Shown here: in pieces, positions 22,977 through 30,809 of the stretch
Layout: each line of letters starts with the position of its first letter
How positions within the stretch are numbered: the first letter of the stretch is position 1
Assembly: GCA_030690405.1 (NCBI GenBank)
Contig: JAUYGU010000030.1
Coordinates: 1 to 44,332 of the forward strand
Direction: 5' to 3'
Source of the DNA: Dehalococcoidia bacterium
Lineage (GTDB): Bacteria > Chloroflexota > Dehalococcoidia > SM23-28-2 > RBG-16-64-32
Length of the DNA stretch: 44,332 bases
Position numbers and translations under genes: made by a program
The notes under the pieces: model-generated
Seen by the model: only the letters and a program-made list of their open reading frames with translations
The model's database searches: none
Told to the model about the DNA's origin: nothing

Positions 22977-22983
22977 TATAATA
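22977..22983. promoter_or_regulatory. Back-to-back -10 boxes
   Basis: The plus strand has TATAAT at 22977-22982 for the DUF167 gene, about 52 nt from its ATG. The minus strand has TATTAT at 22983-22978 for the acetyltransferase, 9 nt before its ATG. The two boxes share six of the seven bases, so both promoters cannot be occupied at once. Confidence 0.55.
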
Positions 22984-23034
22984 GCAAAAACCCCCCTCTA
23001 CCGGCAGGCGGCCGGCGCACGGGGGCCTTCGCAA

Positions 23035-23304
23035 ATGGCCCGACTGAAGCTGCACGTCACACCCGGCGCCCGAGAAGATCGTATCGCGGGCTGGCAGGGT
23101 GATTCGCTTCGCGTCAGGGTACGCGCGCGGCCAGAAAAGGGTCTGGCCAACGAAGCGGCCCTGCGGCTGCTTGCCGGCCGCCTCAACCTGCCGCGCTCCC
23201 GCCTCGACCTCGTACGGGGCGCTACCTCTCGCGACAAGCTGATCGAGGTGGAGGGCCTCAGCGAAGATGAGCTGCGAGCGCGGCTGGGCCGAACGCCTCA
23301 GTGA
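23035..23304 (+). CDS. DUF167 (YggU-family) protein
   Basis: The 89-aa product matches the compact family in size and motifs: LKLHVTPGAREDRIAGWQGD, VRVRARPEKGLANEAALRLL, and LVRGATSRDKLIEVEGLS. Known members have a mixed alpha/beta fold and no assigned biochemical role. The end overlaps the 3' end of a Usp gene on the other strand by 47 nt. Confidence 0.9.
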   Translation: MARLKLHVTPGAREDRIAGWQGDSLRVRVRARPEKGLANEAALRLLAGRLNLPRSRLDLVRGATSRDKLIEVEGLSEDELRARLGRTPQ

Positions 23305-24190
23305 CCTCCGCCGCCGGGTGTACGATGACTACGGGCACGGGACCCTCGATCACGTCATCGGCCACGCTGCCCAGCGTCCACCTCCCGGTGGAGTAGCGAC
23401 TGCGAGACGCCATCACCATCAGGTCCGGCCTGATCTGATTCAGGAATTCCACAATCGCCTTCGCCGCAGGTCCACGCTCTACCACGGCGGATGTGATCAC
23501 GTCCGAGTGCGCCGTCCTGAACTGCTTCAAGTAGCTGCGCGCGCTCTTCACCATACGCCGGTCCAGCTCCGGCGGGTACGCCTCCGGTATCCCGATCTCC
23601 ACGCCCGAGACGATCGGCGGCACTACCCGCAGCAAAGTGATCTGCGCCCCCATCGCCCGCGCGATCTCAACCGCCACGCCGACGGCTGACTCCGATTCTC
23701 GGCTGCCGTCCAGTGGCAGCACCAGGGAGCGGACGCCAACCGGTCCGGAGGGCGGGTTCTGCAGAATCGCTGGCCCGATGACCAGGACGGGCACCGTCGA
23801 GCCTCGCAGCACCTTGTCCGCGACGCTGCCGCGCCTGCGCTCGGTGGCGCCCCGGCGGCCGTGACTGGCCATGACGACAAAGTCCGCGTCCAGCTCGGCG
23901 GCGGCCAGCATTATCTCGAACGCCGGGTGACCGGCCCGCACCTCGCAGGAGGGGAAGCAGTCCTCCAGCGCTGCGGCGATGTTCGTCAGGTACGTGCGGA
24001 AGTAGCGCATCCCCTGATCTCGCAGCACATGCGCGTGCGCCTCACCCACGGTTTCCAGCTCCTCGGGCAGCACCTCCCAGACGGACAGGAGGCTCAGCTC
24101 GCAGCCAGTCCCGACCGCCAGCGCCTTCGCGTAAGGGATAGCGGTTTCAGACAGCGGTGAGCCGTCCAGCGGGACGAGTATTCTTCTCAT
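23258..24190 (-). CDS. Tandem universal stress protein (two Usp domains)
   Basis: From the ATG at 24190 behind GGGGGGTAGGCAG, the 310-aa product carries two Usp domains. The first has MRRILVPLDGSPLSETAIPY and ends in ASHGRRGATERRRGSV, which fits the ATP-binding G-2x-G-9x-G-S pattern with one substitution. The second starts SLVLPLDGSRESE, but its loop ASRSRYSTGRWTLGSV lacks the central Gly, so nucleotide binding there is uncertain. Usp proteins help cells survive starvation, oxidative or hypoxic stress. It is the last gene of a minus-strand block with another Usp and a GNAT gene. Confidence 0.92.
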   Translation of the reverse strand: MRRILVPLDGSPLSETAIPYAKALAVGTGCELSLLSVWEVLPEELETVGEAHAHVLRDQGMRYFRTYLTNIAAALEDCFPSCEVRAGHPAFEIMLAAAELDADFVVMASHGRRGATERRRGSVADKVLRGSTVPVLVIGPAILQNPPSGPVGVRSLVLPLDGSRESESAVGVAVEIARAMGAQITLLRVVPPIVSGVEIGIPEAYPPELDRRMVKSARSYLKQFRTAHSDVITSAVVERGPAAKAIVEFLNQIRPDLMVMASRSRYSTGRWTLGSVADDVIEGPVPVVIVHPAAEVTEAFGPAALAAHLR

Positions 24191-24204
24191 CTGCCTACCC
24201 CCCG

Positions 24205-24789
24205 TTAGAACTTCGTCCAGTGGTACCAACGACCGAGTGGCATCGCCATCAGCACAACGTCATGATGGTGGCCCAGCGGGTCTACAGCGCCTCCTTCGAT
24301 GGTGGCAACGCGCAGGAATCCCAGCCACTCCGCCGCCCTGATCGCTTCCTGCTCCTTGTCGGCTACCAGCTCGAACATCACCTTCTCGAGTCCCGCGTCG
24401 TCGGCGATGTCGCACAACTCGCGGATGAGCGCCGTGCCCAGGCCGTGGTCACGGTACTCCGGGGCGACGACCACGCGAATCTCTCCGGTGTGACTGCGGG
24501 AGTTCCCCCGCCGCCGGATCAGCACCGCATCCGCCACGATCCGCGATCCGTCCAGCGCCAGCAGCGCCAGCGCGCGCCGGAAGTCCCGCTCCCTCACCCA
24601 ACGGTGAACCACATCGGGCGCGGTCACGTCCTCCTTGAGGAAGAACCGCTCCTCCTCCGGGATGTGAAGGAAGAACTCGAGCAGCGCCTGCTCATCGCCA
24701 TCTTCGGGAGGCCGCACAAGCACACGGTTGCAATCGCGAAGTCCAACCTCTTTTGGAAAAGCCCCGATCGTCTGAGTCACTGTGCTCAT
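24205..24789 (-). CDS. GNAT acetyltransferase
   Basis: The ATG at 24789 is chosen because it lies 22 nt after the upstream Usp stop and follows GGGGAC; a longer frame would overlap that gene. The 194-aa product has the acetyl-CoA loop VVVAPEYRDHGLGTALIREL and a following helix GLEKVMFELVADKEQE, typical of the fold. Similar GNAT genes near Usp genes are found in cyclic-nucleotide or stress-linked protein acetylation systems (Pat-like), but no cNMP-binding domain is present here. The Pat-like role is only suggested. Confidence 0.88.
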   Translation of the reverse strand: MSTVTQTIGAFPKEVGLRDCNRVLVRPPEDGDEQALLEFFLHIPEEERFFLKEDVTAPDVVHRWVRERDFRRALALLALDGSRIVADAVLIRRRGNSRSHTGEIRVVVAPEYRDHGLGTALIRELCDIADDAGLEKVMFELVADKEQEAIRAAEWLGFLRVATIEGGAVDPLGHHHDVVLMAMPLGRWYHWTKF

Positions 24790-24811
24790 ATCGACGTCCC
24801 CTGCAAGATGC

Positions 24812-25387
24812 TTACTGGGTTGCCGCTTCGCCATGCGTCGCTCCTGTTGGCCAGGTGACCTTCGTCTCGTCGTCCAGCTTTCCGGGCCGTACCAGGAGCA
24901 CGGGCCGCACACCGGCGTACAGCACGCGCCCCGCTACGCTGCCGAAGATGACAGTCCGGAGACCCGTGCGCCCGTGCGTCGCCATGACGATGAGGTCTAT
25001 CTCCGGCCTTCGCGCGTAGGAGACAATTCGCTCGGCCGGGTTACCGAACTGCACGATCGTGTTGACCTCAACCCCCAGCTTCCGCAGGGGCTCCGCCTTC
25101 TGCTCCAGGTAAGCCGCCAGCTCGTTGTCCCTTCGCTGCAGCGCCTGCGTCTTCGTCTCCACGTACTTGGGCGCGGCACTGGCGAACCGCACAGCGGGGG
25201 CGGACAGGCTAAGGAAGATGAACGGCTGCACGGTCTCCGTCGGCTCCTCGATGGTGGCTGAGGGCACCTCGCCCACCACGAGAAGCGTCACCACCGCTTT
25301 GGTGCCGGCGATCAGGTCGGCGACGACTGGCAGCACGGCCTCCGATAGCGGCGAGCCGTCCAGTGTGACCAGAACACCTCTGTACAT
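24812..25387 (-). CDS. Universal stress protein
   Basis: From the ATG at 25387 behind AAGGGAGGGAAGG, the 191-aa product is a single Usp domain: MYRGVLVTLDGSPLSEAVLP at the N-terminus and MATHGRTGLRTVIFGSVAGR with the ATP-binding loop near the end. An insertion of about 50 residues relative to a typical 140-aa Usp holds a helical hairpin. It is divergent from the tandem Usp gene at 25700 and lies upstream of GNAT and Usp genes on its own strand. Confidence 0.92.
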   Translation of the reverse strand: MYRGVLVTLDGSPLSEAVLPVVADLIAGTKAVVTLLVVGEVPSATIEEPTETVQPFIFLSLSAPAVRFASAAPKYVETKTQALQRRDNELAAYLEQKAEPLRKLGVEVNTIVQFGNPAERIVSYARRPEIDLIVMATHGRTGLRTVIFGSVAGRVLYAGVRPVLLVRPGKLDDETKVTWPTGATHGEAATQ

Positions 25388-25501
25388 CGCCTTCCCTCCC
25401 TTCTTGGCTCCATAGTCAGCGTATGACAAGTGGGGTTCGCGCCCTAGGGACGAGCATACCGAGGGAAGGGGGCCGTTCGGCCCTTTCACCGATCGGCCCT
25501 A

Positions 25502-25510
25502 TGCTATAAT
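25502..25510 (+). promoter_or_regulatory. Extended -10 TGCTATAAT for the Usp-protease-kinase block
   Basis: A near-ideal extended -10 box. The next gene starts almost 190 nt downstream, so its transcript would have a long leader containing a short ORF and a hairpin. Confidence 0.6.
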
Positions 25511-25566
25511 CTGACTGGAGAGAGGTTGGAAGAGACGGCCGGCGCCCGCTTGTCAAAGGAGCCTCG

Positions 25567-25641
25567 ATGACCTCTGCAAGAGGAGGCGGGCAGCCCCAGG
25601 CAGCGGTGGTTACTGCGGAACGGGCGCCGGCGCTCATCTGA
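25567..25641 (+). CDS. Possible 24-aa leader peptide upstream of usp
   Basis: ATG 25567 lies after AAAGGAG with a 6-nt gap. It encodes a 24-residue peptide ending in ERAPALI, and its TGA stop overlaps the first base of the hairpin at 25640. A translated leader ending at a hairpin in the transcript leader could control read-through or ribosome access. It may also be chance; no known leader peptide is recognised. Confidence 0.4.
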   Translation: MTSARGGGQPQAAVVTAERAPALI

Positions 25642-25666
25642 AGCGTGGTGCTCTGCGCCACGCTTC
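25640..25666 (+). terminator. Hairpin in the usp leader (attenuator candidate)
   Basis: GAAGCGTGG (25640-25648) pairs perfectly with CCACGCTTC (25658-25666) around a 9-nt loop and is followed by TTCTAG, not a full T-run. It is 33 nt upstream of the Usp start, so it may act as an attenuator or protect the mRNA end. Confidence 0.5.
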
Positions 25667-25699
25667 TTCTAGTCGTCGCGCTGATCGGAGGAGTTTGCG

Positions 25700-26569
25700 A
25701 TGATCAGGACGGTTCTGGTCCCCCTGGACGGCTCCAAGGCGGCGGAGGCGGTGATCCCCTACGTAGAGCTCATAGCCTCCCGCACCGGTGCGGCGGTTCA
25801 CCTCCTCACCGTGGTCCATGACGAGAATGGCGCGACGAAGGCCGCTGACGCCCGCGCCTACCTCGAGGAGCGGGCGGCCGCCCTGCGCCCCATCTCCGGA
25901 TCGATGAGCGTGAAGTCCGGCGACGAGGCGCAGGTCATCCTGGCCGAGGCGGATGCAGGCGACGCCAATCTCATCGCTATGAGCACTCACGGCCGCTCCG
26001 GCCTGATGCGCTGGGTTTTGGGCAGCGTCGCCACCAAAGTGCTACACGCCGCCTCCCGCCCCCTGCTCCTCGTACGAGCCCGTGACCGGACGGACGGTCC
26101 GCCGGCGGTTGTCGACCGGATCCTCGTCCCGCTGGACGGGTCACAGGTGTCCTTATCCATCCTCCCCTATGTGGAGGAGCTAGCGGAGGCGCTCGGCGCC
26201 GACATCGTCCTCTTCAACGCCGTACTTCCCCTGGACATCTACCCCGGCACGGAGATGACCCCGGTTCGCGTCGGCACTATCATCGATGACCTGCTGGCGC
26301 AAGGACAGTCGTTCCTGGCGGAGGTTGCCAAGGAGATCGAAGGCCGCGGCAAGGTGAAGGCCCGGAGCGTCGTCACGATAGGCTTTCCGGTCGACGAGGT
26401 GGTGCGGGTGGCGGCGGAGGTCAACGCTGGACTCATCGCTCTGGCCACGCACGGCCGCTCCGGCGTCAACCGCTGGGTCATGGGCAGTGTCGCCGATGGC
26501 GTCGTCCGCCGCTCTTCGCTGCCCTGCTTGCTGGTGCGGCCGCAGGAGGCTGCGGGGGAGGACAGCTAG
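25700..26569 (+). CDS. Tandem universal stress protein (two Usp domains)
   Basis: The 289-aa product starts at ATG 25700 behind CGGAGGAG. The first Usp domain runs from MIRTVLVPLDGSKAAEAVIP to STHGRSGLMRWVLGSV, and the second from RILVPLDGSQVSLSILPY to ATHGRSGVNRWVMGSVADG. Both ATP-binding loops are intact (TH-G-9x-GS). It shares one base with the start of the site-2 protease gene (TAGTG) and begins the block usp-protease-kinase-regulator. Confidence 0.94.
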   Translation: MIRTVLVPLDGSKAAEAVIPYVELIASRTGAAVHLLTVVHDENGATKAADARAYLEERAAALRPISGSMSVKSGDEAQVILAEADAGDANLIAMSTHGRSGLMRWVLGSVATKVLHAASRPLLLVRARDRTDGPPAVVDRILVPLDGSQVSLSILPYVEELAEALGADIVLFNAVLPLDIYPGTEMTPVRVGTIIDDLLAQGQSFLAEVAKEIEGRGKVKARSVVTIGFPVDEVVRVAAEVNAGLIALATHGRSGVNRWVMGSVADGVVRRSSLPCLLVRPQEAAGEDS

Positions 26570-27720
26570 TGGGAGGAGGGTCCTACCGCCTTCTGCGCGT
26601 CTTCGGCATCGACATCCTCGTCCACTGGAGCTGGTTCGGTATCTTCGCCCTCCTCACCTGGTGGCTTGCCACGGGTTTCTTCCACGACGAGTACGGAGAC
26701 TGGACAGCCGGACAGCGCTGGGCGTCCGCGGTTGCCGCGGCGCTCATCTTCTTCGCCTCTATCCTCCTGCATGAGCTGGCTCATTCGCTCGTGGCGAAGC
26801 GCGAAGGGCTGCCCGTCACCAGCATTACGCTGTTCATCTTCGGGGGCGTGTCGGCACTGGGCGGGGAGCCGTCCACACCCGGCCAAGAGTTCCGCGTCGC
26901 CATAGTCGGCCCGCTCGTGAGCTTTGTGCTGGCGGCCGCATTCGCGGCCGCGGCGGTCGCCGGCCACTTCAGTGGAGTGGGACGCGAACCGCCGGCGGCC
27001 ATCGCCCTCTACCTGGCGATCATCAACTTCGCGGTCGGCGTGTTCAACATGATGCCCGGATACCCGCTGGACGGTGGCAGGGTGCTTCGCGCCGCGCTGT
27101 GGGCGCGAGGACGGAACCTGCTCGTGGCGACCCGGCGGGCTTCGCTAGCGGGCACCTTCCTCGCCTTCGGCCTGATCGCCCTCGGCGTGGTCTCCATCCT
27201 GGGGGGAAACTTCGTCGGCGGCGCCTGGTTCATCGTTATCGGCTGGTTCCTGCGCAACGTCTCCGAAGCGTCCTACCAGCAGCTCTTGTTCCGCAGCACC
27301 CTGGAAGGAACGGCAGTCGGCGAGCTGGTGAACCGAGAGTTCAAGGCCGCGCCGCCTGACATGGACCTGGACACGCTGGTGCAGGAGTTAATGCTCGCCT
27401 TCGGTCTGCGCTGCGTCCCAATCGTCGCCGGCGAGGAGCTCCTGGGCCTGCTCACCATACAGGACCTGCGACGGGTGCCCAAGGAGGAGTGGGCGACCAC
27501 CTCTGTCTTCAAGGCGATGACCCCGCGCGAGAAGCTGTACACCGTGGACGTCCGTGAGGACGTCACGGAGGCGATGCAGATAATGGCGCGAGAGAACGTC
27601 CACCAGCTCCCCGTCATGGAGGCGGGCCTCTTCATCGGATTCATCACCCGGGCGGACGTGCTGAGGCTGATGCAGCTCCGCAGCGAGCTGGGACCGGCGG
27701 GCAGCGCCCGCGCCCCCTGA
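26569..27720 (+). CDS. Site-2-type intramembrane metalloprotease with CBS domains
   Basis: M50 proteases cut transmembrane substrates inside the bilayer. The 383-aa product has HELAH at H68-E69-H72, and the second metal motif PGYPLDGGRVLR with D168. Four to six hydrophobic segments cover about residues 10-240. After these come two CBS-like units (about 250-310 and 310-370, with IVAGEELLGLLTIQDL and QLPVMEAGLFIGFITRADV), which usually bind adenine nucleotides and regulate. The GTG overlaps the Usp stop by one base. Coupling to ATP- or AMP-binding CBS and Usp domains suggests energy-status control, an inference. Confidence 0.93.
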   Translation: MGGGSYRLLRVFGIDILVHWSWFGIFALLTWWLATGFFHDEYGDWTAGQRWASAVAAALIFFASILLHELAHSLVAKREGLPVTSITLFIFGGVSALGGEPSTPGQEFRVAIVGPLVSFVLAAAFAAAAVAGHFSGVGREPPAAIALYLAIINFAVGVFNMMPGYPLDGGRVLRAALWARGRNLLVATRRASLAGTFLAFGLIALGVVSILGGNFVGGAWFIVIGWFLRNVSEASYQQLLFRSTLEGTAVGELVNREFKAAPPDMDLDTLVQELMLAFGLRCVPIVAGEELLGLLTIQDLRRVPKEEWATTSVFKAMTPREKLYTVDVREDVTEAMQIMARENVHQLPVMEAGLFIGFITRADVLRLMQLRSELGPAGSARAP

Positions 27721-27759
27721 GGCGCGGCTCGGACCCAGACCCGGATCCTTGCCCCGCGC

Positions 27760-27765
27760 TATAAT
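27760..27765 (+). promoter_or_regulatory. -10 box TATAAT for the GAF histidine kinase (leaderless layout)
   Basis: TATAAT ends 8 nt before the ATG at 27774 without a ribosome binding site. It lies in the 53-nt gap after the protease gene and decides for ATG 27774 over the upstream TTG at 27765. Confidence 0.6.
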
Positions 27766-27773
27766 TGTCGTGG

Positions 27774-29207
27774 ATGGCGTGGAATAACAGGAACCTCCTA
27801 AACCTCGGCACCTTGCGGCTGCTGGCGATAGTAGCGCCCGTGGCGTTCGCCCTTGCCCTCGGCCTGACCACCGATCTCTTCCTGAACGATGCGCTGCCAG
27901 GGCTGTGGCCGGAGATCGTCGCGACCTTCATTGTCGCCGTTGGCGCCGTCATCTTCTCGTCATTCATCTTCTGGCTCCTGCACGGTGTCTACGGCCGCAT
28001 CGACGAGCAGAACCGGGAGCTGGAGCGCAGCGCCCGCGAGCTGCGAGAGCTGAGCGAGCTGGAGAGGTCACGCGCCGAAGAGTGGAAAACGCTGTTCGAG
28101 CTGGGGGAGGAGGTCACAGCTTCCCCCGACATGCAGGGACTCCTGAACTCCATCGTGGTCCGAGCGAAGGACCTGCTGGATACGGACGTGGCGGCGCTCA
28201 TGCTCCTATCGCCGGACGGGAGCGAGCTGGATATGGCCGCTGAATCCGGCCTTCAGACCCGCGCTATGCGAACGCTGACGCTAATCCGCGACCGCGGCCT
28301 TCAGGGTCTTGCCCTGGAGACCGGCGCCCCCGTGATGGTGATGGACTACCAGTCCGATGAGCGGCTGAAAGATAGGCCGGCCCGGCTCGTCAAGGAGGAG
28401 GGGCTCGTCTCTCTGATAGCGGTTCCCTTCTCCGGGAAGGGAAAGGTGCTGGGGACGCTGACGGTGGGTAACCGCAAGCGAACGGGGTTCACAGACCACC
28501 AGGCCGAGCTGCTGCGGACCTTCGCGCACTGGACGGCCGTCGTCGTCGAGACTAGCAGCCTTTACGAGCAGTTGCGCAGCCTGGCCCTCCTGGAGGAGAG
28601 GGAGCGCATCGGCATGGACCTACACGACGGCGCTATCCAGTCGATATACGCCGTAGTGCTCCGGCTGGAGGACTGCGCCGAGCGTCTGCGCGAGCGGCCC
28701 GAGGAGGTGGCGGCGGACCTTGAGAAGGCGATGGACGACCTCAACAAGGTGATCCAGGATATCAGGAGCTACATCTTCGATCTGCGCCCGGATGTGCGCC
28801 AGGGAGACATCAAGTCTGCCCTTCAGGACCTCGTACAGGGCGTCCGCGTCAACGCCCTCATCGACACCGAGCTGACGCTCGAAGGCGACCTCAACGGCGC
28901 TCTTACGGAGGACGAGGCCACGTCGCTCTTCCGCATCGCCCAGGAGGCGCTGAGCAACGTCACCCGGCACGCCCAGGCGTCCTCTCTCCGCGTGAAGCTG
29001 AGGACGGCCCCCCATTCGGTGCGGCTGGAGATCGCCGACGATGGCGTTGGCTTCGACCCGCACGCCGAACGCCCCACCGACCGGCGTGGCCTCCGCAACA
29101 TGGAGGAGCGCGCCCGCGGCCTGGGCGCCAGCCTCTCCGTGGAGAGCGTGCCCGGACGCGGGACCCAGGTGAGGCTCGAACTACCCCTACGCGACGTGCG
29201 AGAATAG
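27774..29207 (+). CDS. GAF-domain histidine kinase (NarL/DegS class)
   Basis: The 477-aa product has two membrane segments (about 16-37, 46-71), a coiled coil (about 75-105), a GAF domain (about 110-255), then a HisKA_3 dimer region with H284 in GMDLHDGAIQSIYAV and a HATPase domain with EALSNVTRHAQAS and ADDGVGFDP, plus GLRNMEERARGLG. This layout is that of DevS/DosS or NreB-like sensors, where the GAF domain can bind haem, FMN or cyclic nucleotides. No haem-binding residue can be assigned by eye. The regulator follows 4 nt after the stop, so the pair is cotranscribed. Confidence 0.93.
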   Translation: MAWNNRNLLNLGTLRLLAIVAPVAFALALGLTTDLFLNDALPGLWPEIVATFIVAVGAVIFSSFIFWLLHGVYGRIDEQNRELERSARELRELSELERSRAEEWKTLFELGEEVTASPDMQGLLNSIVVRAKDLLDTDVAALMLLSPDGSELDMAAESGLQTRAMRTLTLIRDRGLQGLALETGAPVMVMDYQSDERLKDRPARLVKEEGLVSLIAVPFSGKGKVLGTLTVGNRKRTGFTDHQAELLRTFAHWTAVVVETSSLYEQLRSLALLEERERIGMDLHDGAIQSIYAVVLRLEDCAERLRERPEEVAADLEKAMDDLNKVIQDIRSYIFDLRPDVRQGDIKSALQDLVQGVRVNALIDTELTLEGDLNGALTEDEATSLFRIAQEALSNVTRHAQASSLRVKLRTAPHSVRLEIADDGVGFDPHAERPTDRRGLRNMEERARGLGASLSVESVPGRGTQVRLELPLRDVRE

Positions 29208-29211
29208 ACCT

Positions 29212-29868
29212 ATGTCCGGGGCCACCGTCAGCATCCTCATCGTCGACGACCACGAGGTCGTTCGCATGGGCCTGCGCACGCTCCTCGAGCGGCGGCCCGG
29301 CTTCGCCGTCGTCGGCGAGGCCGGCACCGCCCAGGACGCGGTCCGAGTCGCCCGTCAGGCCCAGCCCGATGTGGTCATCATGGACATCCGTCTGCCCGAT
29401 GGCAACGGCGTCGAGGCCTGCCGGGAGATACGTGAGGAACGCCCCGAGACCAAAGTCATCATGCTCACGTCCTATGCCGACGATGAGGCGCTCTTCGGCT
29501 CGATAATGGCAGGCGCGTCCGGCTATCTGCTCAAGCAGACGCGCGGCCAGAGCCTGGCTGACGCCATCGATAAAGTGGCCAAGGGCGAATCTCTCCTCGA
29601 CCCGGCCGTCACGAATAGGGTGTTGGAGCGGATGCGCAACCTCGCGAGCGGTGAGGGCGACGAGCTGTCCTCGCTATCGCCACAGGAGCGCAAGATACTC
29701 ACGGCGATCTCGGAGGGCAAGACCAACAAGGAGATCGCCCAGGAGGTGTTCCTGAGCGATAAGACAGTGAAGAACTACGTCTCCAGCATCTTGAGCAAGC
29801 TCAACCTGCGCCGCCGCTCGGAGGCCGCCGCCTTCATCGCGGAGCGCAAGGCCCGCCGCCTGGACTGA
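29212..29868 (+). CDS. NarL-family response regulator
   Basis: The 218-aa product has a receiver domain (D12/D13, phospho-acceptor D58 in VVIMDIRLPDG, K in YLLKQTRGQ) and a C-terminal LuxR-type HTH with LSPQERKILTAISEGKTNKE and DKTVKNYVSSILSKLNL. It is like DevR/DosR or NarL. It is 4 nt downstream of the kinase. The Usp genes in this block are probable targets, by analogy to Dos regulons. Confidence 0.95.
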   Translation: MSGATVSILIVDDHEVVRMGLRTLLERRPGFAVVGEAGTAQDAVRVARQAQPDVVIMDIRLPDGNGVEACREIREERPETKVIMLTSYADDEALFGSIMAGASGYLLKQTRGQSLADAIDKVAKGESLLDPAVTNRVLERMRNLASGEGDELSSLSPQERKILTAISEGKTNKEIAQEVFLSDKTVKNYVSSILSKLNLRRRSEAAAFIAERKARRLD

Positions 29869-29873
29869 CGGCG

Positions 29874-29899
29874 GAACCTCCCCGGCTGGTTAGAGGTTC
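29874..29899. terminator. Weak hairpin between convergent genes
   Basis: GAACCTC (29874-29880) pairs with GAGGTTC (29893-29899) in the gap between the regulator and the minus-strand zinc-ribbon gene. There is no T-run. A bidirectional end is possible. Confidence 0.35.
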
Positions 29900-30083
29900 A
29901 CGCTGCTCTTTCGGCGGAGCCCGCCTTCTCTCGCTCCACTATCCCTGTGAGGCGAAGCGCATCCTCCTCTTCCCGGGTGTTGAGGACATAGCCGCACTGG
30001 ATGCAGGCCACGTACGCCCCGAAGAAGTCGCTCTCTTCGTGCAGGTCACCGCGGCAGCGGGGGCAGGCTTTCAGCCAGTACAT
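29898..30083 (-). CDS. Small zinc-ribbon protein
   Basis: The ATG at 30083 follows GAAGGAGTGACGCAG, so the shorter start is chosen. The 61-aa product has C7-x2-C10 (CPRCRGDL) and C27-x2-C30 (CIQCGYVLN), one zinc site, then a charged C-terminal helix. Similar small ribbons occur in many Chloroflexota, but no role is known. It is convergent with the response regulator. Confidence 0.75.
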   Translation of the reverse strand: MYWLKACPRCRGDLHEESDFFGAYVACIQCGYVLNTREEEDALRLTGIVEREKAGSAERAA

Positions 30084-30303
30084 CTGCGTCACTCCTTCCT
30101 CGTTCGCCTTCCTCCAGACACACAATAGCGATGACGTCCATAAGGCCCACCGTCCATCCGGCCCGATGTGGCCGGGCCCAACGGCCCGTTCCCGCCGTGA
30201 CCCGCTCCGCCACTACGCCTTCGTCGCCGGTCGTCCAATTCGCGTGTACATCGATTCTTAACCGGCCGTTGCTCCGCATGTGGTTAATCGAATCGAACCG
30301 CCG

Positions 30304-30312
30304 TGTTATCGT
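30304..30312 (+). promoter_or_regulatory. Extended -10 TGTTATCGT for the secreted protein
   Basis: TGT plus TATCGT lies 40 nt upstream of the GTG at 30353 within an AT-rich patch. No strong -35 is seen. Confidence 0.4.
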
Positions 30313-30352
30313 GAAGCGAGGGAAGCGGAACGATTCATTGAGGAGGTTCAGA

Positions 30353-30646
30353 GTGTCTTCAGCTCGCAAAATGTTCGCGGCGATCCTCGTCGGCGGCGCG
30401 CTCGCCCTGAGCACGGTGGCCGGCGCCATGGCGCACGACCCGGGGAACGACAACCCGGACTTCCCGCCCGGTCAGTTTCTACCTCAGGGCCCCAAGCTCA
30501 TCGCCTGTGAGAACCAGGGCGGCGCTCTGAACCCCAGCGGTCAGGGCGTGTTCAACGCCATCGATCGGCACGCCGAGAATGGGACGCGGCCCGTCCAGGG
30601 CACGCCGCCCATCCACTGCCCCGACGGCGACGTCGTCGAAGACTAA
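30353..30646 (+). CDS. Small secreted protein
   Basis: GTG 30353 is preceded 6 nt earlier by AGGAGG (30341-30346). The 97-aa product has a Sec-type signal: basic start SSARK, hydrophobic core FAAILVGGALALSTVAGA and a probable cut after A27 (AMA|HD). The mature part (70 aa) is rich in Gly, Pro and Asn and has two cysteines, C52 and C89, which may form a disulphide. No family is recognised. A strong terminator follows, so the gene is transcribed alone. Confidence 0.7.
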   Translation: MSSARKMFAAILVGGALALSTVAGAMAHDPGNDNPDFPPGQFLPQGPKLIACENQGGALNPSGQGVFNAIDRHAENGTRPVQGTPPIHCPDGDVVED

Positions 30647-30671
30647 ACCGTATTCCGCAAGCGTCGGCATT

Positions 30672-30704
30672 ACGGCCCGCACGTTCGTGCGGGCCGTACT
30701 TTTT
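30672..30704 (+). terminator. Intrinsic terminator
   Basis: ACGGCCCGCAC pairs perfectly with GTGCGGGCCGT (11 bp) around a GTTC loop, followed by AC and five Ts. It is the clearest rho-independent terminator in the window and ends the secreted-protein transcript. Confidence 0.92.
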
Positions 30705-30760
30705 CCCATACATCGGGAGCACCGCACGGGAATCGCCTCCTTCCCCGCCCTCCCGGCCCG

Positions 30761-30769
30761 TGGTACACT
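30761..30769 (+). promoter_or_regulatory. Extended -10 TGGTACACT for acsA
   Basis: The box lies after the terminator and 40 nt before the ATG at 30810. TSS would be near 30776, with a GGGAGGGAG ribosome binding site in the leader. Confidence 0.5.
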
Positions 30770-30809
30770 CCCTCGTTGACGCCCCCGCTGTGGGCGATTG
30801 GGAGGGAGT

